A DNA stretch of 64,000 nt from Psychrobacillus mangrovi (GTDB lineage: Bacteria; Bacillota; Bacilli; Bacillales_A; Planococcaceae), in assembly GCF_037104765.1 (NCBI RefSeq), contig NZ_JBAWSY010000010.1, positions 1 through 64,000 of the forward strand, written 5' to 3'. The notes under the pieces are model-generated. The model was not told where the DNA came from. It saw only the letters and a list, made by a program, of their open reading frames with translations, and made no database searches. Position 1 is the first letter of the stretch; each line of letters starts with the position of its first letter. The position numbers and the translations under genes were made by a program. This document shows, piece after piece, positions 25,067 through 32,749 of the stretch.

Positions 25067-26500
25067 ATGGATTTTTTCATCATTTTACTCGCTCTAGGCG
25101 GATTAATGTATACAGCCTACCGAGGTTATTCAGTTATATTATTTGCACCGATATTTGCATTGTTAGCAGTGGCTATAATAGATCCAGCTAATATTTTACC
25201 TTTCTATTCCGGAGTATTCATGGAGAAGATGGTAGGTTTCATTAAAAGTTATTTCCCAGTCTTTCTATTAGGAGCAATCTTCGGCAAAATCATTGAAATG
25301 TCAGGTATCGCAGAGTCTATCGCTAAAACAATTGTACGCTTGATAGGTGCAAAACAAGCAATGTTGACGATTGTTTTACTTGGTGCAATCTTGACATATA
25401 GTGGTGTTAGTTTATTTGTAGCCGTATTCGCGATCTATCCGTTTGCTGTTCAATTATTTAAACAGGCTGATATTCCAAAACGATTAATGCCTGCCACTAT
25501 TGCATTAGGGGCTTTTACTTTTACAATGGATGCATTACCAGGCACTCCACAAATTCAAAACGTTATTCCTACAACGTTTTTTGGGACAGATATATACGCA
25601 GCTCCCATTTTGGGAATTATCGGAGCTATTGCGGTCTTGATTGTTGGGCTTTTCTATCTTGAATTCAGAAAGAGACAAGCTATGCGTAAGGGTGAAGGAT
25701 ATTATGGATTCCCAGAGGAATATGAAGATACTCCTAATCAGGATCAAGAGGAAAAAGATCCTAAGCCAACATTAAATTTAAAAGATTCGATAGCTAGAAG
25801 AATTTTGGCGTTTGTTCCACTTGTACTTGTCGCTGTTATGAATAACTATCTTACAAAAGCTATACCTGAATGGTATCCAAACGGCTTTGATTTTTCGGCT
25901 ATTGGATTAGATGAGTATTCGATTGATGTGGCTTCTAATGTAGCGATTTGGTCAGTTGAAATTGCTTTGGTGGTAGGGATTATTACGGCCTTGCTCTATG
26001 ACTGGAAAAAAGTTACGAATGGAATAAAAGAAGGGTTAAATAAAAGTATCGGCGGTTCCTTGCTTGCAGTTATGAATACAGGATCCGAGTATGGATTTGG
26101 AGGTATTATTGCTGCACTACCAGGATTCACGAAAATCAGTGATGGAATCTCCGGTGTATTTACTAACCCTTTGGTTAACGGAGCATTTACAACAAGTACA
26201 CTTGCCGGGATCACTGGATCGGCTTCAGGAGGTATGGGGATAGCGTTGGCTGCCATGGGTGAAAAGTACAACCAAGCCATTGCGGCAGCCAATATTTCTC
26301 CCGAAGTGATGCACCGTGTTGTATCCATGGCATCAGGTGGTATGGATACTCTTCCGCATAACGGAGCTGTCATCACACTGCTTGCTGTAACTGGATTAAC
26401 ACATAAACAATCTTATAAGGACATTTTTGCCATTACGATCATTAAAACATTATCTGTATTTGTCGTAATCGCACTCTATACATGGTTCGGCATTATATAA
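25067..26500 (+). CDS. Second GntP-family permease
   Basis: A 477-residue membrane transporter paralogous to the product at 22222-23508: it shares YSGVSLFVAVFAIYP, LPGTPQIQNVIP and GSASGGMGIALAAMG. It has a longer charged cytoplasmic loop (about 205-240, rich in Glu, Asp and Lys). The substrate is probably a short hydroxy acid or carboxylate. AAGGAGG precedes the ATG. Its promoter carries the same operator type as the hydroxybutyrate operon and the mhq cluster, so the three units should respond together. Confidence 0.82.
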   Translation: MDFFIILLALGGLMYTAYRGYSVILFAPIFALLAVAIIDPANILPFYSGVFMEKMVGFIKSYFPVFLLGAIFGKIIEMSGIAESIAKTIVRLIGAKQAMLTIVLLGAILTYSGVSLFVAVFAIYPFAVQLFKQADIPKRLMPATIALGAFTFTMDALPGTPQIQNVIPTTFFGTDIYAAPILGIIGAIAVLIVGLFYLEFRKRQAMRKGEGYYGFPEEYEDTPNQDQEEKDPKPTLNLKDSIARRILAFVPLVLVAVMNNYLTKAIPEWYPNGFDFSAIGLDEYSIDVASNVAIWSVEIALVVGIITALLYDWKKVTNGIKEGLNKSIGGSLLAVMNTGSEYGFGGIIAALPGFTKISDGISGVFTNPLVNGAFTTSTLAGITGSASGGMGIALAAMGEKYNQAIAAANISPEVMHRVVSMASGGMDTLPHNGAVITLLAVTGLTHKQSYKDIFAITIIKTLSVFVVIALYTWFGII

Positions 26501-26518
26501 GCGTTCATATCACTTAAA

Positions 26519-26555
26519 AATCCTATTCGACTTTGAGAATTCGAATAGGATTTTA
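26519..26555 (+). terminator. Terminator of the second permease
   Basis: AATCCTATTCGA pairs perfectly with TCGAATAGGATT and is followed by TTTATTATG. Confidence 0.88.
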
Positions 26556-26583
26556 TTATGGTTTTTTAACGAGAAGACCTTAC

Positions 26584-27393
26584 TATTTGATCCGCCGGGC
26601 TCCTTCGACTTGGCTTAGAGGAGTTCAACCTGTAAGTGCTAGTGATATCCCGCATGTTCGTGAAGGCGCAGAGATTCCAAGGGAATTACAAGATGAAGAA
26701 GTTCGTGAAATAGTAGAGGGGTTCGGTGAAGCAACTAGAAGAGCTATTCAAGCAGGGTTTTACGGGGTAGAGATATATGGAGAGAATACTTACTTGATTA
26801 AACAGTTTTTCTCTCCACATTCTAATCGTAGAAATGATTACTGGGGTGGAACGCTAGAAAAACGTATGAATTTCCCACTCGTTGTTGTACAATCTGTAAA
26901 ATCAGATATCGAAAAACATGCTGACAAGCCGTTTATTTTAGTTTATCGTATTTCTCCAGAGGAGATAGAAGAGCCAGGTATTACACTTGATGATACACTC
27001 TCCCTATTAATGAAGTTAAAAAATCAGGGCCTTGATTATATTCATGTCTCACTTGGAAACGTGGCACAGACTTCTCCTCGTGATAAGGAAAGTAATACAC
27101 CAACCATAAACATTATTAATAAGAAAATTGGAGATGAAATACCGATTATTGGGGTAGGTTCTGTGACGACACCAGATGATGCGTTACATGCAATGGAAGA
27201 TCTCAATCTTCCACTTGTGGCAATCGGAAGAGGGCTCATTGTAGAGCCGGACTGGATTCAAAAAGTGAAAACAGGAAAAGAAGATACAATTCGTACAGAG
27301 ATTCATCTTGAAGACAGAAAAGATTTATCTTTGCCTGATGCTATGTGGGAATATGTACAATCTAGACCTGGCTGGCTACCAATAGTCAAATAA
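26584..27393 (+). pseudogene. 5'-truncated NADH:flavin oxidoreductase (old yellow enzyme family)
   Basis: The open frame encodes the C-terminal two thirds of an OYE-family barrel: RGVQPVSASDIPHVREGAE, the stretch AGFYGVEIYGENTYLIKQF followed by FSPHSNRRNDYWGG, and the FMN phosphate-binding IIGVGSVTTPDDA with AIGRGLIVEPDW. About 110 N-terminal residues, including the first strands of the barrel, are absent. The upstream terminator of the permease gene runs into it and there is no ribosome site. The junction near 26580 looks like a deletion. It is unlikely to make an active enzyme. Confidence 0.8.
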
Positions 27394-27422
27394 AATAGAT
27401 ATAAAATTCTAATAAAAACAAG

Positions 27423-27462
27423 AATGTGAAACACTACTTATTGTAATGTTTCACATTTTTGT
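27423..27462 (+). terminator. Terminator after the flavin oxidoreductase remnant
   Basis: AATGTGAAACA pairs with TGTTTCACATT (27423-27433 with 27447-27457) and is followed by a T-run. Confidence 0.85.
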
Positions 27463-27593
27463 TTGCTAAAACTTCGAATTTTTGTTTATGGGAAAAGTGC
27501 TTAATGTATATCAGGTATAGAAATCAATTAATTACGGCTTTAAAATAGATTCTTTTCTAAATTTTAAAATACAATAACTTTAGGATAAATGTA

Positions 27594-27623
27594 TTGACTA
27601 TGAAATTATATATATGTTAAAAT
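27594..27623 (+). promoter_or_regulatory. Promoter of the mhq-like operon
   Basis: TTGACT (27594-27599) and TAAAAT (27618-27623) have an 18-bp spacer. The -10 runs into the first operator. Confidence 0.72.
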
Positions 27624-27672
27624 ATCTTTAATTCAAGATATCTTAATCTATAATATCTCGAAATAAAGATAT
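27622..27672. promoter_or_regulatory. Two MhqR-like operators in tandem
   Basis: Palindromes ATATCTTTAATTCAAGATAT (27622-27641) and ATATCTCGAAATAAAGATAT (27653-27672) are 31 bp apart, three helical turns. They resemble the B. subtilis MhqR (MarR-family) operator pattern ATCTCGAA...GAGAT. Confidence 0.75.
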
Positions 27673-27694
27673 CTTGGTGGAGTGATTTCCGCAG

Positions 27695-27787
27695 CATGAA
27701 AAGAAACTGGAACTAATATTTGAACAAGATGAAGATATTGATAAAACGATTGAATTACTAAAACAAAATGGACATCATGCAAAGTAA
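27695..27787 (+). pseudogene. 3' remnant of an unknown gene in the mhq leader
   Basis: Thirty codons without a start read HEKKLELIFEQDEDIDKTIE and on to NGHHAK-stop. A GGTGGAG site stands upstream but points to an out-of-frame six-codon ORF. It looks like the tail of a deleted first gene of the operon; I do not recognise its family. Confidence 0.35.
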
Positions 27788-27806
27788 GTATAAATTTTTT
27801 TAACTA

Positions 27807-27826
27807 AATATCTCGAATTAGAGATT
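27807..27826. promoter_or_regulatory. Third MhqR-like operator
   Basis: AATATCTCGAATTAGAGATT, an imperfect palindrome, lies 33 bp ahead of the first dioxygenase gene. Confidence 0.68.
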
Positions 27827-27858
27827 TATCGTTCGAGGTAATCATAGGAGGAAACAAT

Positions 27859-28842
27859 ATGAATCATTTAAAAGGGATACACCATGTAACAGCGATTACA
27901 AGTAGTGCAGAAAAAAACTATGAATTTTTCACGTATTTATTAGGAATGCGTTTAGTAAAGAAAACAGTCAATCAGGATGATATTCAAACGTATCACTTAT
28001 TCTTCGCAGACGATAAAGGCTCTGCTGGTACAGATATGACATTCTTCGATTTCCCAGGTATTCCAAAAGGAACACATGGAACGAACGAGATTTATAAAAC
28101 AGCTTTCCGTGTGCCGACAGATGCCGCATTAGATTACTGGGTGAAGCGTTTTGACAAGTACGAAGTAAAAAATACGGGTATTGAAGAAGTGTTTGGTAAA
28201 AAAACTATTTCATTTGTGGACTTTGATGACCAACAATATATGTTGGTTTCTGATGAATTTAACGAGGGTATTGAATCAGGAATACCTTGGCAAAATGGGC
28301 CAGTACCATTGGAATTTGCCATTACAGGCTTAGGACCTATTCATATTCGTATCGCACAATTTGATTATTTTAAAGAAGTATTGGAAAAAGTAATGTTAAT
28401 GCGTGAAATCGCAAAAGATGGCTCACTGCATTTATTTGAACTTGGTGAAGGTGGGAATGGTGCCCAAGTAATTGTAGAACATAACACGACTCTCCCGGCA
28501 GGTCGTCAAGGTTATGGTACAGTTCACCATGCAGCCTTCCGAGTAGAAGATACGAAAGTACTATATGAATGGATTGACCACATGCAAGCAGCTGGTTTCA
28601 GTACTTCAGGTTATATTGATCGTTTCTTTTTTGAATCGTTATACGCACGTTTAGCCCCTGGAATACTTTTTGAATGGGCAACAGACGGTCCTGGCTTTAT
28701 GGGGGACGAGCCTTACGAAACAATAGGAGAAATCTTATCGTTACCTCCATTCCTTGAAGGAAAACGCGAAAAAATTGAGGCATTAGTGCGACCAATCAAT
28801 ACAGTTCGAAGCACACTAAACATAGAAAAAGAGTACTTGTAA
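27859..28842 (+). CDS. mhqO: Ring-cleaving dioxygenase, MhqO-like
   Basis: A 327-residue vicinal-oxygen-chelate protein with two glyoxalase-type modules. Metal ligands are visible as the His in GIHHVTAIT (module 1), the His in GTVHHAAFRV (module 2) and the Glu of APGILFEWATDGPGF. In B. subtilis MhqO/MhqE are induced by methylhydroquinone and catechol and are thought to open quinone-derived rings. It shares about the whole length with the product at 29608. AGGAGG precedes the ATG, and an FMN reductase follows 17 bp after the stop. Confidence 0.88.
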   Translation: MNHLKGIHHVTAITSSAEKNYEFFTYLLGMRLVKKTVNQDDIQTYHLFFADDKGSAGTDMTFFDFPGIPKGTHGTNEIYKTAFRVPTDAALDYWVKRFDKYEVKNTGIEEVFGKKTISFVDFDDQQYMLVSDEFNEGIESGIPWQNGPVPLEFAITGLGPIHIRIAQFDYFKEVLEKVMLMREIAKDGSLHLFELGEGGNGAQVIVEHNTTLPAGRQGYGTVHHAAFRVEDTKVLYEWIDHMQAAGFSTSGYIDRFFFESLYARLAPGILFEWATDGPGFMGDEPYETIGEILSLPPFLEGKREKIEALVRPINTVRSTLNIEKEYL

Positions 28843-28859
28843 GGAGGTGAAAAAAGAAA

Positions 28860-29456
28860 ATGGGATTTTTAAATAAATTATTTGGAACACAACAAGAGGA
28901 GGAAAAAACAATGACAAAATCAAACATAGGTATTATTTTAGGATCAACACGGGAGGGACGCGTAAGTCCACAAGTAGGGGCATGGGTAAAAGAAATAGCT
29001 GATAAACGTGGTGATGCAAACTACACTATTATCGATATCGCGGATTACAAATTACCACTTTTAGGTGAAGCAGGCGGCGACGCATCAGGTGCAGCTGCAT
29101 GGTCAGAAATCATTGCAAAACAAGACGGATTCGTATTCATCGTTCAAGAATACAATCACTCTATCACAGGTGCACTTAAAAATGCTTTAGATTACTTACG
29201 TGACGAGTGGAACAACAAAGCTGCAGGTATCGTATCTTACGGTTCAGTAGGTGGGGCTCGTGCAACAGAACATTTACGTGGTATTTTAAGTGAATTACTA
29301 GTGGCACATGTACGTGTACATCCGGCACTATCACTATTTACAGACTTTGAAAATGGTACTGACTTTAAACCAAAATCAGTTCAAGCCGATTCAGTTAACC
29401 AAATGTTAGATCAAGTTATTCCTTGGACAAATGCGTTAAATACAGTACGTAAATAA
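28860..29456 (+). CDS. NADPH-dependent FMN reductase (quinone reductase-like)
   Basis: A flavodoxin-fold reductase of ~181-198 residues: GIILGSTREGRVSPQVG binds the FMN phosphate, and QEYNHSITGALKNALDYL is the family signature. Such enzymes perform two-electron reduction of quinones, azo dyes or chromate. Two starts are possible: ATG 28860 behind AAGGAGGTG, and ATG 28911 behind AGGAGG. The second gives the usual family length; the first adds a 17-residue leader MGFLNKLFGTQQEEEKT. It is co-transcribed with the preceding dioxygenase. Confidence 0.86.
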   Translation: MGFLNKLFGTQQEEEKTMTKSNIGIILGSTREGRVSPQVGAWVKEIADKRGDANYTIIDIADYKLPLLGEAGGDASGAAAWSEIIAKQDGFVFIVQEYNHSITGALKNALDYLRDEWNNKAAGIVSYGSVGGARATEHLRGILSELLVAHVRVHPALSLFTDFENGTDFKPKSVQADSVNQMLDQVIPWTNALNTVRK

Positions 29457-29480
29457 ATTTATCATATGTTAATCTATACA

Positions 29481-29579
29481 AATCACAAAATGTGCATAAG
29501 TGCATGTACATTTTGTGGTTAATATTAATAAGTTTTGAGCAAAACGATATCAGTATATTGAAGGTTTTGCTCAGAACTT
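29481..29579. promoter_or_regulatory. Two inverted repeats between mhq-cluster genes
   Basis: The first (29481-29493 with 29508-29520) is a terminator-like stem without a T-run. The second is a 16-bp inverted repeat (29530-29545 with 29564-29579, one G-T pair, 18-nt loop) 28 bp before the next gene. They may separate transcription of the two halves of the cluster. Confidence 0.5.
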
Positions 29580-29607
29580 ATACAAGCAAAGAAAGTGAGG
29601 AAGCAAG

Positions 29608-30549
29608 ATGAACAAGATAGTGGGACATCATCATATTTCCATGATTACGAAAAAAGGCCAACAAAACAATCAGTTTTATCAAAAAGTGCTCGGACTTCGT
29701 AGAGTGAAGAAAACAGTCAATCAAGATGATCCGAGTATGTATCATCTGTTCTATGGAGATTTAACCGGAAGTGCTGGAACAGAATTGTCCTTCTTTGAAA
29801 TCCCGATGGTAGGAAGAACGAAAAGAGGTACAAATGCCATTACACGTATTGGGTTACTCGTCCCATCTTATGATAGTTTACTATATTGGAAGAGAAGATT
29901 TGAATTACTCGATGTGATTCATGGTGAGCTGACAATGTATGCAGGACGTGATGCTCTTCATTTTGAAGACTGTGAGGGACTTCGCCTCGTCCTTATAAAT
30001 AATGATGACCATGAAGTACCAGCTTATTGGCAGTCTTGGGATGATTCAATCGTTTTAAGTGAGCATCGTATTCTAGGAATGGGTTCTGTGGAAATAACTG
30101 TGCAGTCATTGGATAGTTTAGCGGATACATTAGAAAACTTGTTTGGGTATGAACTTATTTCTCGAACAAAGCATGAAGCCATCTACCAATCTATAAAAGG
30201 GGAAGCTTTTGGTGAAATAGTAATTATAGAAAAAGATGGGCCAAATGAAAAACCTGGTAAAGGCAGCGTACATCACTTAGCAATTCGTGTGAAAGATGGC
30301 GAGGAGTTGCGAGTGTGGAAACAGCGTATTCAAGATTTTGGTTTTGAAGTAATGAAAATAACAGACCGTTACTATTTTGAGAGCTTATATTTTAAAGAAG
30401 AAAACGGCATTTTATTTGAGTTAGCTACGGACGGGCCAGGTTTTACCTTAGATTCACCAGTTGAATCACTTGGCAAAGATCTCGACTTACCGCCATTTTT
30501 AGAAAACAAGCGAAAAGAAATCGAGGCTCAGCTGGCACCTATCGAGTAA
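29608..30549 (+). CDS. Second ring-cleaving dioxygenase, MhqO/MhqE-like
   Basis: A 313-residue glyoxalase-fold protein paralogous to the product at 27859: both share KKTVNQDDP-type text, GSAGTE-SFFE and the C-terminal metal-binding region ENGILFELATDGPGF. His residues in GHHHISMIT and GSVHHLAIRV are the other expected metal ligands. A role in opening hydroquinone/catechol rings is inferred from the family and from the nitroreductase gene 13 bp downstream, the B. subtilis mhqN/mhqO pairing. Confidence 0.86.
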   Translation: MNKIVGHHHISMITKKGQQNNQFYQKVLGLRRVKKTVNQDDPSMYHLFYGDLTGSAGTELSFFEIPMVGRTKRGTNAITRIGLLVPSYDSLLYWKRRFELLDVIHGELTMYAGRDALHFEDCEGLRLVLINNDDHEVPAYWQSWDDSIVLSEHRILGMGSVEITVQSLDSLADTLENLFGYELISRTKHEAIYQSIKGEAFGEIVIIEKDGPNEKPGKGSVHHLAIRVKDGEELRVWKQRIQDFGFEVMKITDRYYFESLYFKEENGILFELATDGPGFTLDSPVESLGKDLDLPPFLENKRKEIEAQLAPIE

Positions 30550-30562
30550 AGGATGATTAAAA

Positions 30563-31180
30563 GTGGAATTTATGAAATTAATTGATATGCGTAGGTCCGC
30601 AAATAACTTTTTAAAAGATGTGAAAATGACAGTAAGTGATATAAAGCCTATTTTTGATGATTTAAAACTTACTCCATCAGCCTTTAACCTACAACACACT
30701 GACTATGTTGTAGTACTTGATGAGGAGATGAAAGAGAAAGTAAGACACGCTGCTTATGGACAATATAAAGTACACAGTGCCTCCGGAGTTATCCTTGTAT
30801 TAGCAGATCGATACGCATATCGCCAAACAGAACGACTTCATGAAGGAATGCGAAATTTGGGAATCATTACAGATTTTGAATTAAATAATATGATACAAGA
30901 GAATTTCCAATTCTATGAAGGGCGAGGCGAGCAATTTATGAAAGAAGATGCGATACGTAATGCATCACTATCATCGATGATGTTTATGCTAGCGGCCAAA
31001 AATCGAGGCTGGGACACGTGTCCAATGATAGGATTTGAAGAAGAAAAGGTTCGTGACTTACTTAATATACCAGACACACATGAAGTTGTATTAATGATTA
31101 CCATCGGAAAAGAAAAAGTAAGTAGCCGACGTTTACGTGGTTACCGTAAGCCAGTCGATGAATTTGTAAAGTTTATTTAA
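30563..31180 (+). CDS. mhqN: Nitroreductase family protein, MhqN-like
   Basis: A 205-residue FMN-dependent NAD(P)H oxidoreductase: MRRSANNFL near the start (FMN phosphate), PSAFNLQHTDYVVV, and MFMLAAKNRGWDTCPMIGFE, the region that packs over the flavin. MhqN of B. subtilis is induced by hydroquinones and reduces quinone-type electrophiles. The ORF may start at GTG 30563 or the ATG at 30572. It is the last gene of the cluster and ends just before the direct repeat B, whose hairpin serves as terminator. Confidence 0.85.
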   Translation: MEFMKLIDMRRSANNFLKDVKMTVSDIKPIFDDLKLTPSAFNLQHTDYVVVLDEEMKEKVRHAAYGQYKVHSASGVILVLADRYAYRQTERLHEGMRNLGIITDFELNNMIQENFQFYEGRGEQFMKEDAIRNASLSSMMFMLAAKNRGWDTCPMIGFEEEKVRDLLNIPDTHEVVLMITIGKEKVSSRRLRGYRKPVDEFVKFI

Positions 31181-31181
31181 A

Positions 31182-31331
31182 TTGTAGTTGATAGTCGTAT
31201 ATTTAACCGCTAAAAATATTATGTACTCAAGTTTTTATGGATTGGGCAGTTATCCTTATAAACATCTAGATAGCCAAACATTTGAAGCCTGATATTGTCT
31301 GAAAGCTAATCGGTTACAAATCCGGTTAGCT
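31182..31331 (+). repeat. Direct repeat copy B (~150 bp)
   Basis: Same orientation and strong similarity to 17991-18142. The first codons correspond to the last residues of the small membrane ORF in copy A (VVDSRIFNR-stop against VVSSIFNR-stop), without the rest of that gene. The two copies bracket 13 kb. Confidence 0.85.
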
Positions 31332-31336
31332 TTTTT
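31302..31336 (+). terminator. Terminator of the mhq-like cluster
   Basis: AAAGCTAATCGG pairs with CCGGTTAGCTTT (one G-T pair) and is followed by six T residues; the copy at 18111 has lost the T-run. Confidence 0.85.
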
Positions 31337-31373
31337 ATCTTTTCAATTGTTTTAGTCGAGAGGAGAACAATAA

Positions 31374-32636
31374 ATGAATTTTAACAATCAACAAGAAGTG
31401 GAGAATAACGTATTAGAACTTGTATGGAATAACACTAATGATGCGATTTTTACCATTGGTTATGATGGACGTATTCTTTCAGCCAATCCCTCCTTTACAT
31501 CTATTTTGGGTTGGGAGCAAGTCGATTTTACTGAGGTTAATTGTTTTCCATTTTTCACGAATATGACACCTGAAGAGCATGAGCAACAATTGTCTTTATT
31601 TAAGCAAGGGCAAGATATTCCCTACTATGTGACAAAAAGAAAAAGAAAAGACGGTAAGGTTTTAGATATCTTAGCCTCCTATCGTGCGATTAATAACGGA
31701 GAAGTATTAGCTGTTGGTATGTATAAAGATTTTACCGAACAAATGAGCATTCAACGGAAACTACAAGCTAGTGAAGATTGCTATCGAAACTTAGTTGAAT
31801 TCATACCAGATGCGATATTTGTTGAAAATAACGGAAAAATTGTCTTTGTTAATTCTCCTGGCGTCCACTTAGTAGGGGCTCTGAGTGCAAAAGATGTTCT
31901 AGGACAATCTATTTGGCAGTATATAATCACAGACGACCAAGCTGAGTTTGAAAGAAAAGTTCTTCAGGCTAAGAAGACTAATGAACCAATTGTTGAACAA
32001 TTTAAGCGTCTTGATGGAAAAATTATATGGGCTGAAATTATAGCAATGTCCATCTTTTTCGAAGGGGAGTCTGTAATTCAAGTATTATTGAGAGATGTTA
32101 CTTTGAAGAAAAACTATGAAGAACAGTTAGAATTTTTAGCATTCCATGATCCTCTAACAGGATTGACCAATCGAAGAGCATTTACAGACCTGATGATAAA
32201 ATCTATAGATGAAGCTAGGATACATGAGCGTATGCTTGCTATACTATATATTGATATAGATAAATTTAAGGAGATTAATGATTCTCTTGGCCACGATATT
32301 GGTGATGAGCTTCTAAAGCAATTTGCAAAAAGACTTAAAGAACATGTTAGAGAACAAGATATCCTTTGTAGAGTTGGCGGAGATGAGTTTCTCGTATTGA
32401 TAGATGGTATTAAAGAGAGAAAAGATATTTTGGATGTTGTAGATAGATTGCATACAGCATTTCAAGTGCCCTACCATATAAATGGTATGAAAATTCTCAC
32501 TACCTCTAGTATTGGGATTTCTTGTTTCCCAGATAACGGAAATGATTCTAAATCCTTAATCCTGCATGCAGATCGAGCACTATATAAAGCAAAAGAAAAA
32601 CGAAACCATTTTGTATTTTATAATGGAAATATTTAA
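31374..32636 (+). CDS. PAS-PAS-GGDEF diguanylate cyclase
   Basis: A 420-residue soluble sensor enzyme expected to make cyclic di-GMP. Two PAS domains occupy about 12-125 and 133-245 (second begins YRNLVEFIPDAIFVENNGK), then a GGDEF domain from DPLTGLTNRR (about 262) with the intact catalytic CRVGGDEF. An RxxD inhibitory site (REQD) stands five residues before GGDEF, so product feedback is likely. No membrane segment is seen. It is a single gene behind the mhq-cluster terminator; the decayed gene at 23742 has the same plan. Confidence 0.92.
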   Translation: MNFNNQQEVENNVLELVWNNTNDAIFTIGYDGRILSANPSFTSILGWEQVDFTEVNCFPFFTNMTPEEHEQQLSLFKQGQDIPYYVTKRKRKDGKVLDILASYRAINNGEVLAVGMYKDFTEQMSIQRKLQASEDCYRNLVEFIPDAIFVENNGKIVFVNSPGVHLVGALSAKDVLGQSIWQYIITDDQAEFERKVLQAKKTNEPIVEQFKRLDGKIIWAEIIAMSIFFEGESVIQVLLRDVTLKKNYEEQLEFLAFHDPLTGLTNRRAFTDLMIKSIDEARIHERMLAILYIDIDKFKEINDSLGHDIGDELLKQFAKRLKEHVREQDILCRVGGDEFLVLIDGIKERKDILDVVDRLHTAFQVPYHINGMKILTTSSIGISCFPDNGNDSKSLILHADRALYKAKEKRNHFVFYNGNI

Positions 32637-32684
32637 ATATGCTTATTTCCTATTCATTATGTAATTTCATTTAAATATTTAATT

Positions 32685-32716
32685 AAGGCTTCCATCTTCA
32701 TTGTTGGAAGCCTTTA
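32685..32716. terminator. Bidirectional terminator between convergent genes
   Basis: A perfect 10-bp stem AAGGCTTCCA/TGGAAGCCTT has A/T tracts on both sides, between the GGDEF gene and the GMC oxidoreductase. Confidence 0.75.
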
Positions 32717-32749
32717 ATAAAGAGTGTTGCACCTCAATATATATAATAT

